From: Mycolicibacterium moriokaense
GTDB taxonomy: Bacteria > Actinomycetota > Actinomycetes > Mycobacteriales > Mycobacteriaceae
DNA: 64,000 bases
Direction: 5' to 3'
NCBI RefSeq assembly: GCF_010726085.1
Contig: NZ_AP022560.1
Span: forward strand, 3,782,001 to 3,846,000
The translations under genes were made by a program, and so were the position numbers. Below the pieces are notes generated by a model. It saw only the letters and a program-made list of their open reading frames with translations, made no database searches and was not told where the DNA came from. Below are positions 47,554-60,184 of this stretch, in pieces (positions within the stretch are counted from its first letter, which is position 1; every line of letters starts with the position of its first letter).

Positions 47554-48572
47554 CGCCACTGGTCGTCACCTCTCGGTCCGTTCGCTGTCGGTGTGGGCAC
47601 AGTCGGCGCTGCGGGCGTCGGCGGCGCCGTCCCGCGCAACCTCACACCTTCCAGGGCCGCGGCCAACTTCGCCGGGTCATGTAAAGGTGTACCAGGTCTG
47701 GACACATCGGCAAACTCAACTTGGGCATCCAAAATTCTGGCGGTGCGGCGCAACTGCTCACGTTCGCGCTCACTGGGCACACGGCTCGCATCGACGATCA
47801 CCTCGTGCATTGTGAAACCTGGCGCGTGCTGCGATAACACGTGGATATGCCGCTCCGCGGAGAACTCCGCCGTCTCCCCCGGTTCGGCGACCAGATTCAC
47901 GACCAGAGCCCGCCGCGCCGTCGTCGCCTGCAGGGCCGCCGCGAGCTGCGGAACCAGCACGTGCGGGATGACGCTGGTGAACCACGAGCCTGGCCCCAGC
48001 ACCACCAGGTCGGCGGCCATGATCGCATCGACGGCCTGGCGGGTGGCCGGCGGATCACCCGGTATCAGCCGCACCCGGCGCACCTGGCCGACGGTGGTTG
48101 CGATCGCCACCTGACCGCGGATCACCCGGCTCATCCGCGGGTCGGAATCCAGACCCGCAACGTCGGCCTCGATCTCGAGCCCCATCGGGCACATCGGTAA
48201 CACCCGGCCGTGGATGCCCAGCAGGCGGCCGAGCTCGTCGAGCGCCGCGACCGGGTCGGCCAGCACCTCATTGAGACCCGCCAGCATCAGGTTGCCGATC
48301 GGATGGCCCGCGAGCGCACCGTTGCCCCCGAAGCGGTGCTGGAGGATAGTCGCCCACAGCCGGCCGTGCGGGCTGTCAGATGCCAACGCCGCCAGCGCCA
48401 TTCGGAGGTCGCCGGGGGGCAGCACATCCAGTTCGCTGCGCAGCCGGCCCGAGGAACCCCCGTCATCGGCCACCGTGACGATGGCGGTGACGTGCGGGGA
48501 GAGTCTGCGGGCCGCCGACAGCGTCGCATACAGGCCGTGCCCACCCCCCAGGGCGACGATCCGCGGACTCAT
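47550..48572 (-). CDS. yvcK: YvcK/CuvA-family UDP-sugar-binding protein (Rv1422-like)
   Basis: A 340-residue protein of the CofD-like/YvcK family: N-terminal [44 protein letters not shown] (about 30-55), and [19 protein letters not shown] (about 195). Mycobacterial CuvA is involved in cell wall growth and carbon-source use and binds UDP-sugars. The C-terminal about 30 residues are Pro/Thr-rich. ATG 48572 overlaps the rapZ stop; an in-frame extension into rapZ is rejected. Confidence 0.94.
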   Translation of the reverse strand: MSPRIVALGGGHGLYATLSAARRLSPHVTAIVTVADDGGSSGRLRSELDVLPPGDLRMALAALASDSPHGRLWATILQHRFGGNGALAGHPIGNLMLAGLNEVLADPVAALDELGRLLGIHGRVLPMCPMGLEIEADVAGLDSDPRMSRVIRGQVAIATTVGQVRRVRLIPGDPPATRQAVDAIMAADLVVLGPGSWFTSVIPHVLVPQLAAALQATTARRALVVNLVAEPGETAEFSAERHIHVLSQHAPGFTMHEVIVDASRVPSEREREQLRRTARILDAQVEFADVSRPGTPLHDPAKLAAALEGVRLRGTAPPTPAAPTVPTPTANGPRGDDQWR

Positions 48573-49495
48573 TCGCGGCCCAGATCCCGGTGCAGTACCC
48601 GCACCGTCAGGTCGTCTCCGCTCTGTAGCCGCGCCGCCAGCGCCTCGGCAATGGCGACGCTGCGATGCTTGCCGCCCGTGCAGCCGATGGCAACAGTCAT
48701 GTAGCGCTTTCCCTCGCGACGGTATCCGTCGATGACGAAGTCCAGCAGTCGATGATAGGTCTCGAGGAACTCCGTCGCGCCCGGCTGACCGAGCACATAG
48801 TCCCGCACCGCCGGGTCCTGCCCGGTGTGTGGCCGTAGCTCGTCCACCCAATGCGGGTTGGGCAGAAAACGCACGTCCATGACCGTGTCGGCGTCCATGG
48901 GCAGCCCGTACTTGTATCCGAACGACTCCACGGTCACGTTCGTGTGCGCGACGGTCTCCCCGCCGAAGGCCCGCTCGATGCTCTCCCTCAGTGCGGGAAC
49001 CGGCAGTGTCGACGTGTCGATCACCAGGTCGGCCGCGGCCCGTACCGGCGCGAGCATCGCCCGCTCGGCCGCAATGCCTTCTGCAAGTGTCTGATTGCCT
49101 TGTAGCGGGTGGCTGCGGCGGTTTTGCTCATACCGCCGAACCAGAATGTCGTCGGAGGCCTCGAGGAACAGCACCCGTGGGGTGATGTTGCGGGTGGCCA
49201 GCTCGTTGCGCACCCAGTCCAGGTCACCGGTGAACCCGCGCGAGCGCACGTCCATGACCACCGCGAGCTGGGTGATGCGCGACCCGGCCGCGAGCCCCAG
49301 CTCCACCATCCGCGCGATCAGCTCCGGTGGCAGGTTGTCCGCCACGTACCAGCCCAGATCCTCCAGCACCTTTGCGGCGGTGCCCCGGCCCGCGCCGGAC
49401 AGCCCGGTGACCAGTACGACGTCAATGCCGGATTCAGCGCCATCGCCGGCGGGTGCGCCATCGTGGAGTTCTTCGTGCATGCCCTGATCTGTCAT
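48569..49495 (-). CDS. rapZ: RapZ, P-loop nucleotide-binding adaptor
   Basis: A 308-residue RapZ/YvcJ protein. Walker [15 protein letters not shown] (about 31-44), with Arg instead of Lys before Gly-Thr. The C-terminal domain carries the metabolite-binding region [17 protein letters not shown] (about 275-291). In enterobacteria RapZ controls glmS via small RNA decay; in actinobacteria the role is unclear. ATG 49495 overlaps the uvrC stop. Confidence 0.95.
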   Translation of the reverse strand: MTDQGMHEELHDGAPAGDGAESGIDVVLVTGLSGAGRGTAAKVLEDLGWYVADNLPPELIARMVELGLAAGSRITQLAVVMDVRSRGFTGDLDWVRNELATRNITPRVLFLEASDDILVRRYEQNRRSHPLQGNQTLAEGIAAERAMLAPVRAAADLVIDTSTLPVPALRESIERAFGGETVAHTNVTVESFGYKYGLPMDADTVMDVRFLPNPHWVDELRPHTGQDPAVRDYVLGQPGATEFLETYHRLLDFVIDGYRREGKRYMTVAIGCTGGKHRSVAIAEALAARLQSGDDLTVRVLHRDLGRE

Positions 49496-51474
49496 CCGGA
49501 TGCTCTGCTCTGATCATCGCCGATACCCGTTGCGGACGGAGATGAATCGGGCGGGACTCCGAGCGCCTCCAGGACGGCCTTGGCGGTCGCGACCCCGATG
49601 CCGGGCACCGCGGTGATCTCCTCGACGCTGGCCTCTTTCAGCCGCGCCACCGATCCGAAGTGCGTCACCAGCGCCTTGCGGCGATGTTCGCCCAGACCGC
49701 GGATCGAATCCAGCGCCGACGCCGTCATCCGCTTGGACCGCTTGCTGCGGTGGTAGGTGATCGCGAACCGGTGCGCCTCGTCGCGCACCCGCTGCAGCAG
49801 ATACAGGCCCTCGCTGTTGCGCGGCATGATCAGGGGGTCGGGCTCGGCCGGTACCCACACCTCCTCCAGCCGCTTCGCCAGCCCGATGACGGCGACGTCG
49901 TCGATGCCGAGATCGTCGAGCACCGCCTGCGCGGCATTGACCTGCGGGGCGCCGCCGTCGACCACGTACAGGTTCGGCGGATAGGCGAACTTGCGCGACT
50001 TACCCTCCGGCGCAAGCTCAGTCGGGTGTTGCATGTCGTGCAGGTGGCGGTAGAAACGCCGCCGGGTGACCTCCGCGATCGATGCGACGTCGTCGGAGCG
50101 GCCGTCGCCTGCGGCGCTCCTGATCGCATAGTGACGGTAGTCCGACTTCCGCGGGAGCCCGTCCTCGAACACCACCAGCGACGCCACCACATCGGTGCCC
50201 TGCACATGGCTGATGTCGACGCATTCGATGCGCAACGGCGCATCGGCGAGCCCCAACGAGTCCTGAATGTTCTGCAGTGCAGCGCTTCTCGCGGTGAAGT
50301 CGCCCGCCCGCTTGAGTTTGTGTTGCGCCAGCGCATCCTGCGCATTACGGCGCACGGTCTCGGCGAGTGCGCGCTTGTCGCCCCGCTGCGGCACCCGCAG
50401 CGACACCCGTGAGCCACGCAGCTGAGACAGCCAGGTCTCCAACTCCTCGGCGTTGTCGGGCAGACAGGGCACCAACACCTGCCGGGGCACCGGGGTCAAC
50501 GACACATCCGCGGCACCGTCGAGTTCGGCTTGGTCGCCGTAGAACTGCGTCAGGAACTGTTCGACGAGGCGACCCTGACCGGATTCGCCGGGCTCCCCCG
50601 ACTTTTCGACGATCCAGCCGCGCTGGCCGCGCACCCGGCCGCCGCGCACGTGGAACACCTGCACGGCCGCCTCCAGCTCGTCATCGGCGAAGGCGACGAC
50701 GTCCGCGTCCGTGCCGTCGCCGAACACCACGGCCTGCTTCTCCATCGCCCGCTTCATCGCAGAGATGTTGTCCCGCAACCGAGCTGCCCGTTCGAAGTCG
50801 AGCAGTTCGGCCGCCTGGTTCATCTCCTGCTCCATGTCGCGGACCAGCCGGTCGGTCTTGCCAGCAAGGAAATCGCAGAAGTCGTCGACGATGCGCCTGT
50901 GCTCCTCGGCGCTGACCCGCCCGACGCACGGTGCCGAACACTTGTCGATGTATCCGAGCAGGCATGGCCGGTCGATCTGACTGTGCCGCTTGAAGACTCC
51001 CGCAGAGCAGGTACGCGCCGGGAACACCCGGGTAAGGAGGTCCAACGTCTCGCGGATGGCCCACGCGTGTGAGTAGGGCCCGAAGTAGCGGACTCCCTTG
51101 CGGCGCGCCCCGCGGTAGACCATCAGCCGCGGGTACTGCTCGTTCAACGTCACCGCCAGCACCGGGTACGACTTGTCGTCGCGGTATCGCACGTTGAACC
51201 GTGGATCGAATTCCTTGATCCAGTTGTACTCGAGTTGCAGCGCCTCGACTTCGGTGTTGACCACCGTCCACTCGACCCCTGCGGCCGTCGTCACCATCTG
51301 ACGGGTGCGCGGCGCCAGGCCGGAGAGGTCGGCGAAGTAGGAGTTCAGCCGGCTACGCAGGCTCTTGGCCTTGCCGACGTAGATCACCCGGCCGTGGGGA
51401 TCGCGGAATCGGTAGACGCCCGGTTCGACGGGAATCGACCCTGGGGCAGGTCGGTACGTCGCTGGATCGGGCAC
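49492..51474 (-). CDS. uvrC: Excinuclease ABC subunit C
   Basis: A 660-residue nucleotide excision repair nuclease. The N-terminal GIY-YIG domain has [25 protein letters not shown] (about 18-42). UVR motif near [21 protein letters not shown]. The RNase H-like endonuclease domain contains [24 protein letters not shown] and [13 protein letters not shown]. The C-terminal helix-hairpin-helix is [22 protein letters not shown] 51474 has TAACCT 7 nt upstream. It heads the operon rapZ-yvcK-whiA. Confidence 0.97.
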   Translation of the reverse strand: MPDPATYRPAPGSIPVEPGVYRFRDPHGRVIYVGKAKSLRSRLNSYFADLSGLAPRTRQMVTTAAGVEWTVVNTEVEALQLEYNWIKEFDPRFNVRYRDDKSYPVLAVTLNEQYPRLMVYRGARRKGVRYFGPYSHAWAIRETLDLLTRVFPARTCSAGVFKRHSQIDRPCLLGYIDKCSAPCVGRVSAEEHRRIVDDFCDFLAGKTDRLVRDMEQEMNQAAELLDFERAARLRDNISAMKRAMEKQAVVFGDGTDADVVAFADDELEAAVQVFHVRGGRVRGQRGWIVEKSGEPGESGQGRLVEQFLTQFYGDQAELDGAADVSLTPVPRQVLVPCLPDNAEELETWLSQLRGSRVSLRVPQRGDKRALAETVRRNAQDALAQHKLKRAGDFTARSAALQNIQDSLGLADAPLRIECVDISHVQGTDVVASLVVFEDGLPRKSDYRHYAIRSAAGDGRSDDVASIAEVTRRRFYRHLHDMQHPTELAPEGKSRKFAYPPNLYVVDGGAPQVNAAQAVLDDLGIDDVAVIGLAKRLEEVWVPAEPDPLIMPRNSEGLYLLQRVRDEAHRFAITYHRSKRSKRMTASALDSIRGLGEHRRKALVTHFGSVARLKEASVEEITAVPGIGVATAKAVLEALGVPPDSSPSATGIGDDQSRASG

Positions 51475-51481
51475 GGATTCC

Positions 51482-51487
51482 AGGTTA
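51482..51487 (-). promoter_or_regulatory. -10 box for uvrC operon (leaderless)
   Basis: TAACCT on the minus strand, then 7 nt and GTG 51474. Confidence 0.5.
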
Positions 51488-51496
51488 CTGCCGACC

Positions 51497-51510
51497 TCGG
51501 ACGCGTCCGA
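51497..51510. promoter_or_regulatory. 14-bp perfect palindrome between uvrC and ggt promoters
   Basis: TCGGACGCGTCCGA is fully self-complementary and lies midway between the divergent -10 boxes (51482-51487 and 51516-51521), where both -35 regions would be. It is a candidate operator. It does not match the mycobacterial LexA box as I know it. Confidence 0.45.
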
Positions 51511-51515
51511 TCAAC

Positions 51516-51521
51516 TACCGT
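51516..51521 (+). promoter_or_regulatory. -10 box for gamma-glutamyltranspeptidase (leaderless)
   Basis: TACCGT, then 6 nt and ATG 51528. It supports ATG 51528 over GTG 51525. Confidence 0.5.
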
Positions 51522-51527
51522 CGGGTG

Positions 51528-53471
51528 ATGCGGATCTCATCGCTGACCAAGGTGATGGCACCGCTGACCGGGGTTGCGCTGGTGCTGGCCGGCTGCGCCG
51601 CCGACGACAGCTCCCGGCCGAGCGCCGCGGGGCCGTGCGCGATCGTGGCCAGCGGAACCCCGGCGCCCAAGACGTCCGCCTCGGCGCCGGCCACCGGACC
51701 CCGGGACATCTCCACCAACCCCGAGGTGGCGACCGGCTACCGCACGGACATGACCGCGGTGCACACCAGCCACTATTCGGTGGTCACCGCCAACCCGCTG
51801 GCCACCCAGGCCGCGTGTGAGGTGCTCCGCGACGGCGGGACCGCCGCCGACGCCCTGGTCACCGCACAGCTGGTGCTGGGGCTCGTCGAGCCACAGTCCT
51901 CCGGCATCGGCGGCGGCGGGTTCCTGCTGTACTACGACGCGTCAGCGGGTTCGCTGGAAGCGTACGACGGACGCGAGGTCGCACCCGCCGCCGCGACCGA
52001 GAACTACCTGCGCTGGGTCTCCGATACCGACCGCACCGAACCCAAACCCGACGGCCGCGCATCGGGACGTTCCATCGGCGTGCCCGGCATCGTCCGCCTC
52101 ATGCAGGACGTCCACGCCGAACACGGCAAGGCCGGCTGGCGCGACCTGTTCACCCCGGCCATCACCCTCGCCGACGACGGCTTCGACATCAGCCCGCGGC
52201 TGGCGGCGGCCATCGCCGATGCCGCACCAGGGCTCAAGACGGACCCCCAGGCAAGCGAGTACTTCCTCAATCCCGATGACAGCCCAAAGACCGAAGAGAC
52301 TCGGCTGACCAACCCTGCCTATGCAAAGACGTTGGGCGCCATCGCATCTGATCCGCAGGCGTTCTACACCGGTGCGATCGCCGACGCCATCGTCGACGCG
52401 GCGGCCGACACGTCCGGCGGCCGGACGCCGAGCCTGATGACCACTGAGGACCTCGCCCGCTACACCGTCAAGAAGCGCGAACCGCTCTGTGCGCCGTACC
52501 GCGGCAGGCAGATCTGCGGCATGCCGCCTCCGTCGTCGGGTGGGATCACGGTCGCTGCGACGCTGGGCATATTGGAGCATTTCGCCATGGCCGAGCAGGG
52601 GCCGAGCGACGTCGATCTCAACGGTGGCAGACCATCGGTGATGGGTGTCCACCTGACCTCGGAGGCCGAACGGCTGGCCTATGCCGACCGCGACAAGTAC
52701 GTGGCCGACACCGATTTCGTGCCGCTGCCCGGCGGCTCGCCGAACACGTTGATCAACAGTGACTATCTGGCGGGCCGCGCGCGGCTGATCTCCGAACAAC
52801 GCTCGATGGGGACGGCTCAGCCGGGCGTATTCGGCCCGCCGACCAGCCCGGCACCACCGACCCCGGAGCACGGCACGAGTCAGGTCAGCATCATCGACTC
52901 ATACGGCAACGCGGCGTCGCTGACCACGACCGTCGAATCGGCATTCGGGTCGTACCACATGGTCGACGGGTTCATCCTGAACAATCAGCTCACCGACTTC
53001 TCTGCCGAACCGGCCGGACCCGACGGTGCTCCGATCGCCAACCGGATCCAGCCCGGCAAGCGGCCGCGCAGCTCGATGGCGCCGACACTGATCTTCGACG
53101 GCCCCGTCGCGAACGGCGGCCGGCTCTATTCGGTACTCGGTTCGCCGGGCGGTTCCGTCATCATCCAGTTCGTCGTGAAAACGATTGTCGCCATGCTGGA
53201 TTGGGGCCTCGATCCGCAGCAGGCGGTGTCCGCCGTCGATTTCGGGGCGGCGAACACGCCCAAGACGAACATCGGCGGTGAGCATCCCGTCATCGACACC
53301 TCCGACAACGGCGATCACGATCCACTGGTGACCGGTTTACGAGAACTCGGGCATCAAGTCGATCTCGCGGATCAGTTCAGCGGTTTATCCGCGATCATCC
53401 GCACCGACACGGGCCTGATCGGTGGTGCCGACCCTCGCCGCGAGGGGCTGGTGATGGGCGACACCAAGTGA
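51528..53471 (+). CDS. ggt: Gamma-glutamyltranspeptidase, lipoprotein
   Basis: A 647-residue exported enzyme. A signal peptide ends in lipobox LAGC (Cys 23), so it is membrane-anchored outside the cytoplasm. The family N-terminal segment is TAADALVTAQLVLGLVEPQSSGIGGGGFLLYYD (about 105-137). The autoprocessing/catalytic Thr is likely the one in EHGTSQVSIIDSYGNAAS (about 447), giving large and small subunits. It cleaves glutathione and other gamma-glutamyl compounds. Its stop overlaps the GNAT start (GTGA). Confidence 0.93.
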   Translation: MRISSLTKVMAPLTGVALVLAGCAADDSSRPSAAGPCAIVASGTPAPKTSASAPATGPRDISTNPEVATGYRTDMTAVHTSHYSVVTANPLATQAACEVLRDGGTAADALVTAQLVLGLVEPQSSGIGGGGFLLYYDASAGSLEAYDGREVAPAAATENYLRWVSDTDRTEPKPDGRASGRSIGVPGIVRLMQDVHAEHGKAGWRDLFTPAITLADDGFDISPRLAAAIADAAPGLKTDPQASEYFLNPDDSPKTEETRLTNPAYAKTLGAIASDPQAFYTGAIADAIVDAAADTSGGRTPSLMTTEDLARYTVKKREPLCAPYRGRQICGMPPPSSGGITVAATLGILEHFAMAEQGPSDVDLNGGRPSVMGVHLTSEAERLAYADRDKYVADTDFVPLPGGSPNTLINSDYLAGRARLISEQRSMGTAQPGVFGPPTSPAPPTPEHGTSQVSIIDSYGNAASLTTTVESAFGSYHMVDGFILNNQLTDFSAEPAGPDGAPIANRIQPGKRPRSSMAPTLIFDGPVANGGRLYSVLGSPGGSVIIQFVVKTIVAMLDWGLDPQQAVSAVDFGAANTPKTNIGGEHPVIDTSDNGDHDPLVTGLRELGHQVDLADQFSGLSAIIRTDTGLIGGADPRREGLVMGDTK

Positions 53472-53924
53472 CCGTGCGGATCACCCGCCTGACCGAGTCC
53501 GACTGGCGGGCGTTCGCCGTGATTCGGTTGCGCGCGTTGACAGAATCGCTGGGCGAAAAGGATCCCCAGTACCGGAAGGAGGTCGCGTTCACCGCTGCGC
53601 AGTGGCGGCGCCGACTCCGGGACCACGCACAGTTCGCGGCGCTGATCGACGACCGCCCCGTCGGACTGATCGCCGCCCAGCGGGAGAACCCGGACTCGGT
53701 CTACCTGTACTCGCTGTGGCTGGACCCCGCCGCGCGAGGACGCGGCCTGGCCCGCCACCTGGTCGCCGCGGCGGTGGACTGGGCACGCGAACAACGCGCG
53801 CGGACCATCACGCTGCGGGTGGCCTCCGACAATGCGCCGGCTCGCGCCGTGTACCGCAGCTTGGGGTTCGCCATCGCTGCGACGGCCGAAAATGCCGGGG
53901 CGCACGACGAAGTCGCGATGACGC

Positions 53925-53938
<14 letters not shown>
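53468..53938 (+). CDS. GNAT-family N-acetyltransferase
   Basis: A 156-residue GNAT protein. The acetyl-CoA loop is LDPAARGRGLARHLVAAAVDWA (about 80-101), and the C-terminal motif B is DNAPARAVYRSLGF. Substrate unknown. GTG 53468 is coupled to ggt. The last 14 nt overlap the convergent PH-domain gene. Confidence 0.9.
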
Positions 53939-56175
<2,237 letters not shown>

Positions 56176-56181
56176 CACATC

Positions 56182-56187
56182 AGTATG
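56182..56187 (-). promoter_or_regulatory. -10 box for ribA2 (leaderless)
   Basis: CATACT on the minus strand, then 6 nt and GTG 56175. It suggests that ribA2-ribH has a promoter separate from ribE. Confidence 0.4.
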
Positions 56188-56240
56188 AACCACCGGAGGC
56201 CAAGTCTTATTGCCACTCCCCTGACCAGCGACTTCGGCGG

Positions 56241-56861
56241 TCAGTCACCCATGGCGTCGATGGTGCCGTCCTTGGCGTCCAGCAACCGCTCGACGTACTT
56301 GGCGATGATGTCGACCTCGAGGTTGACGGGAGTGCCCACCTCGGCCTGCCCGAGCGTCGTCAACTCGAGCGTCGTCGGAATCAGGGAGATCTCGAACCAG
56401 TCGTGGCCCACCGCTGAGACCGTCAGCGATACCCCGTCGACGGTGATCGAGCCCTTCTCGACCACATACCGGCTCAAGGCCATCGGCAGCGCGATCCGCA
56501 CCACCTCCCAGTGCTCGGCGGGCGTACGCGCGATCACGTGGCCGGTTCCGTCGACGTGGCCCTGCACGATGTGACCGCCCAGGCGGCTGTTCACGGCAGC
56601 GGCGCGCTCCAGGTTGACCCGGCTGCCCACACCGACGCGTCGCAGGCTGGATCTGTTCAGCGTCTCGCCCATGACGTCGGCGGTGAACGCACCGTCCGGA
56701 CGCACCTCGACCACGGTGAGGCAAACACCGTTCACCGCAATGGAGTCGCCGTGGCTGGCATCCGAGGTGACGACGGGCCCCCGGATGGCAAACCGAGCGA
56801 AATCGCCTAGGTCTTCCTTGCCGACGACTTCGCCCATTTCTTCGACGATTCCGGTGAACAC
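56241..56861 (-). CDS. ribE: Riboflavin synthase alpha chain
   Basis: A 206-residue protein of two similar lumazine-binding barrels. The first begins [13 protein letters not shown] and contains [17 protein letters not shown]; the second contains [14 protein letters not shown] and [15 protein letters not shown]. It dismutates lumazine to riboflavin. The start is GTG 56861, 9 nt after the GNAT stop on the same strand. No FMN riboswitch is seen upstream. Confidence 0.96.
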   Translation of the reverse strand: MFTGIVEEMGEVVGKEDLGDFARFAIRGPVVTSDASHGDSIAVNGVCLTVVEVRPDGAFTADVMGETLNRSSLRRVGVGSRVNLERAAAVNSRLGGHIVQGHVDGTGHVIARTPAEHWEVVRIALPMALSRYVVEKGSITVDGVSLTVSAVGHDWFEISLIPTTLELTTLGQAEVGTPVNLEVDIIAKYVERLLDAKDGTIDAMGD

Positions 56862-56870
56862 GCCGCCAGA

Positions 56871-57362
56871 CTAATCCCCGGACAGGCGCTTCTCACCGAA
56901 GAACGTCGCCACCGGATTGCCGTTGAAGTTGTCGATCTCCCGGTAGCCCTGGGCGAGATAGAGGTCGCGGGCGTGTGGCTGCCGCGGTCCGGTGTCGAGC
57001 CGGACGACGTCATAGCCGATGCGTTGCGCCGCGTCCTCGAGAGCGCGCAGGAGCGCCTTCGCGATGCCCTGGCGGCGCGCGGCGGGGACCACATACATCC
57101 GCTTGATCTCGCATGCGCCGTCGCAAAGGCGTTTGATTCCGCCGCCGCAGACGGGTTGACCATCGCGATACCCGACCAGATACGTCCCGGTGGGCGGGCT
57201 GAGCTCCGCCGGCCCCGCCGCAGGCATGTCCGGCGCTGTGAGGTCGAGTCCGTCACCCACGTCCCAGTAAAGCTCGCGAATCTCTTCGACCATCGCGGCC
57301 AGTAGCGCAGCGCCGTCGCCGTGCTCCGAGGAGACATGACGAAACTCCAGCTCAGCAGCCAT
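56871..57362 (-). CDS. GNAT-family N-acetyltransferase
   Basis: A 163-residue protein with GNAT motif A MYVVPAARRQGIAKALLRALEDAA (about 96-119) and motif B QPHARDLYLAQGYREI. It resembles the amino-acid/aminoglycoside-like MarR-type acetyltransferases; substrate unknown. ATG 57362 was chosen; a longer reading would run antisense through the lprG 5' end. It is divergent from lprG and lies just upstream of ribE. Confidence 0.88.
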   Translation of the reverse strand: MAAELEFRHVSSEHGDGAALLAAMVEEIRELYWDVGDGLDLTAPDMPAAGPAELSPPTGTYLVGYRDGQPVCGGGIKRLCDGACEIKRMYVVPAARRQGIAKALLRALEDAAQRIGYDVVRLDTGPRQPHARDLYLAQGYREIDNFNGNPVATFFGEKRLSGD

Positions 57363-57413
57363 ATTTCCACTTCTACCCGCGCCCGCCGACCCCGTCCACG
57401 TGAGCCGACCCAC

Positions 57414-57419
57414 TACGAT
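57414..57419 (+). promoter_or_regulatory. -10 box for the lprG-P55 operon (leaderless)
   Basis: TACGAT, then 6 nt and ATG 57426; same hexamer as the ctaA box at 25075. Confidence 0.6.
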
Positions 57420-57425
57420 GCAGTC

Positions 57426-58118
57426 ATGCCGACCCGCCTCTTGGCGATCTTCGCCGCCCTCGTCACCGCCGCCGCTCTCCTCGCAGGGTGCTCCGGGTCC
57501 GAGGACAACAAGAACCTGCCCGACGCCGCGACGCTGCTCAAGCAGTCCGCCGAAACCACCAAGGCTCAGACGAGCGTGCATCTCCTGCTCACGGTGCAGG
57601 GTTCCATCGCCTCGTTTCCGATCGAAACCCTCGAGGGTGACCTGACGACCCAGCCTGCGGTCGCCGCACAGGGCAAGGCCGACATCCTGTTCCTCGGTCA
57701 GAAGCTGCAGGGCGTGAACTTCGTCGTCGTCGACGGCATCCTGTACGGCGCCATCACGGCCGGCACGTTCCAGGACTTCGGCCCGGCCGCCGACATCTAC
57801 GACGCCTCGGTGCTCCTGTCACCCGACAAGGGTCTGGCCAACGTGCTGTCCAACTTCTCCGACCCCAAGGCCGAGGGCCGCGAGACCATCAACGGTGTCA
57901 AGACGGTCCGCGTGACGGGCACCGTCAGCAAGGACGCCGTCGACAAGATCGTGCCGCAGGTCGGGGCCACCGGCCCGGTGCCGGGGACCGCCTGGATCGC
58001 CGAGGAAGGCAACCACGAACTGGTGCAGGCCAAGCTGGACCCGAGCAAGGACACCAGCCTCACGATGACGTTGTCGGACTGGGGTAAGCCGGTGACGGTC
58101 ACCAAGCCGGCCGTCTGA
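57426..58118 (+). CDS. lprG: LprG lipoprotein
   Basis: A 230-residue lipoprotein with lipobox LAGC (Cys 22). The mature domain belongs to the LppX/LprAFG family of lipid-binding beta-sheet cups ([38 protein letters not shown]). LprG carries triacylated glycolipids or triacylglycerol to the outer membrane with P55. Its stop shares a base with the P55 start. The arrangement is conserved across mycobacteria. Confidence 0.95.
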   Translation: MPTRLLAIFAALVTAAALLAGCSGSEDNKNLPDAATLLKQSAETTKAQTSVHLLLTVQGSIASFPIETLEGDLTTQPAVAAQGKADILFLGQKLQGVNFVVVDGILYGAITAGTFQDFGPAADIYDASVLLSPDKGLANVLSNFSDPKAEGRETINGVKTVRVTGTVSKDAVDKIVPQVGATGPVPGTAWIAEEGNHELVQAKLDPSKDTSLTMTLSDWGKPVTVTKPAV

Positions 58119-59824
58119 TGGCCGCCTCGCCCGAAGCCCCGACCGAGGTCGCCGCCCCGGCGGCAAAGGGCAGGCGCATCGCGATCAGCGCGGGCAGCCT
58201 TGCGGTGTTGCTCGGTGCCCTCGACACCTACGTCGTGGTCACGATCATCCGCGACATCATGGTCGACGTCGGCATCGGCATCAATCAGATCCAGCGGGTC
58301 ACGCCGATCGTCACCGTGTATCTGCTCGGCTACATCGCGGCGATGCCGCTGCTCGGTCGGGCGTCGGATCGGTTCGGTCGAAAGTTGTTGCTACAAGCCA
58401 GTCTTGCGGGTTTCGCCGTTGGTTCGGTTGTCACGGCGATGTCGACAGATCTGGACATCCTCGTCATCGGCCGGTTGATCCAGGGCATCGCCAGCGGCGC
58501 TCTGCTACCGGTCACGCTGGCGCTGGCCGCCGACCTGTGGGCCGCCCGCAATCGTGCGGCCGTGCTCGGCGGTGTGGGTGCGGCGCAGGAACTGGGCAGC
58601 GTGCTCGGACCCATCTACGGCATCAGCCTGGTCTGGCTTTTCCACCATTGGCAGTCGGTGTTCTGGGTCAACGTGCCGCTCGCGCTGATCGCGATGGTGA
58701 TGATTCAGTTCAGCCTGCCGTCGCGCCTGAAGACCGACCATCCGGAGAAGGTCGATGTCGTCGGCGGTCTGCTGCTCGCGATCACCCTCGGCCTGGCGAC
58801 CTGGGGCCTGTACAACCCGGCCCCCGACGGTAAGCAGGTGCTGCCCAGCTACGGTCCGCCGTTGATCATCGGCGCAGTGGTTGCGGCCGTGGCGTTCTTC
58901 GTGTGGGAGCGGTTCGCGCGCACCCGGCTGATCGAACCCGCAGGCGTGCATTTCCGGCCGTTCCTCGCCGCGCTGGGCGCCTCCCTGGTTGCGGGGGCGG
59001 CGCTGATGGTGACCCTGGTCAACGTCGAACTGTTCGGCCAGGGCGTGCTCAACCAGGACCAGAACCAGGCCGCCTTCCTGCTGCTGCGCTTCCTCATCGC
59101 TCTTCCGATCGGTGCGCTGCTCGGCGGCTGGATCGCCACCAAGGTCGGCGACCGAATCGTCGCGTGCGCCGGGCTGCTGATCGCTGCGGGCGGCTATTAC
59201 CTGGTCGCGGGCTGGCGCGCCGATGTGCTGTCGGCCCATCACGACCTCGGGTTCATCACGCTGCCCATGCTGGACACCGACCTGGTGATCGCCGGCCTGG
59301 GTCTTGGCCTGGTCATCGGTCCGTTGACCTCGGCGACCCTGCGGGTGGTCCCGGCCGCTCAGCACGGCATCGCGTCCGCCGCGGTCGTGGTCGCGCGGAT
59401 GATCGGCATGCTGATCGGCCTCGCGGCGCTGTCCGCATGGGGGCTCTACAAGTTCAACCAGTACCTGGAGGAACGGCTGGCGGCCCTGCCACCCATCAAC
59501 GCCGACACCCCCGGTGGCCGATTCCTTGCCGAGACCACACGGCTGGCGCAGGCCTCCGTCGAGGCCTACGTGATGCAGTACGGCGAGATCTTCAAGATCA
59601 CAGCCGTCGTGTGCGTGATCGGTGCCCTGCTGGCGCTGCTGATCAGCGGACGCCATGAGCACGCCGATGAGCCAGTGGTCGAACCGGTGGCCTCGCGTGT
59701 GGGCTCACCGGCCGACGACAAGCCGACGCAGGCCTTTGAAGCGCCTACCCAGCGGATATCGGGTCGGGCCGCCGACGAGACCGCGCGACTCGAGGAGCCG
59801 CGCGGCCACCACCGAGCGGACTGA
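58118..59824 (+). CDS. P55-type major facilitator transporter
   Basis: A 568-residue MFS protein with about 14 transmembrane helices (DHA2-like). Motif A is [14 protein letters not shown] (about 84-97); motif C-like sequence is [16 protein letters not shown] (about 158). The C-terminal about 60 residues are soluble, rich in Pro, Glu and Arg. P55 works with LprG in lipid export and antibiotic tolerance. ATG 58118 overlaps the lprG TGA by one base. Confidence 0.94.
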   Translation: MAASPEAPTEVAAPAAKGRRIAISAGSLAVLLGALDTYVVVTIIRDIMVDVGIGINQIQRVTPIVTVYLLGYIAAMPLLGRASDRFGRKLLLQASLAGFAVGSVVTAMSTDLDILVIGRLIQGIASGALLPVTLALAADLWAARNRAAVLGGVGAAQELGSVLGPIYGISLVWLFHHWQSVFWVNVPLALIAMVMIQFSLPSRLKTDHPEKVDVVGGLLLAITLGLATWGLYNPAPDGKQVLPSYGPPLIIGAVVAAVAFFVWERFARTRLIEPAGVHFRPFLAALGASLVAGAALMVTLVNVELFGQGVLNQDQNQAAFLLLRFLIALPIGALLGGWIATKVGDRIVACAGLLIAAGGYYLVAGWRADVLSAHHDLGFITLPMLDTDLVIAGLGLGLVIGPLTSATLRVVPAAQHGIASAAVVVARMIGMLIGLAALSAWGLYKFNQYLEERLAALPPINADTPGGRFLAETTRLAQASVEAYVMQYGEIFKITAVVCVIGALLALLISGRHEHADEPVVEPVASRVGSPADDKPTQAFEAPTQRISGRAADETARLEEPRGHHRAD

Positions 59825-59835
59825 TCCGCCGGAGA

Positions 59836-59997
59836 TCAGCAGCGCTCGAGTCCCCGCCCCATCAGGGTGGGTTCGGAAAGCTTTTGCGGCTCGTCATCAG
59901 TACCGCCCCGAAATGCGTCGCAAATCAAGGCTTTGAGATTTCGCGGATGCAACGGATTCGCGGGGCGATCGCTGAGCCAATCTTGCAATGCAGTCAT
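59836..59997 (-). CDS. Possible small hypothetical protein
   Basis: A 53-codon reading frame on the minus strand in the 360-nt gap between P55 and the DJ-1-like gene. ATG 59997 has AAGGA 8 nt upstream. The product (begins MTALQDWLSDRPANPLHPRN, ends with Cys) has no motif I recognise and its codon use is less GC-rich at third positions than its neighbours. It may be a real small gene or a chance frame. Confidence 0.35.
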   Translation of the reverse strand: MTALQDWLSDRPANPLHPRNLKALICDAFRGGTDDEPQKLSEPTLMGRGLERC

Positions 59998-60184
59998 GCT
60001 CGTCGTCCTTCGTTTCGTGCTCACACGCGCAACTCGTCGGTGAAAGCGCGATACGGCGATAAACACGGCCAGGCCTCGATGCCTGACTCTGGTACGAGTG
60101 TACCGACGCCGGGGCTCCGGTTTGCTGCTCAGCACGCCGGGTATGCGCGTGAGGAAGGCAACAATTTTCGGAGGACGAGAATCA

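Noticed and set aside
56862..56870. FMN riboswitch ahead of ribE
   Set aside because: Only 9 nt separate ribE from the upstream GNAT gene, and no conserved RFN core was seen there or upstream of ribD.
60091..60104. GGTAC-GAGT-GTACC hairpin upstream of the DJ-1-like gene
   Set aside because: Only five pairs, no promoter or terminator context; kept out as too weak.
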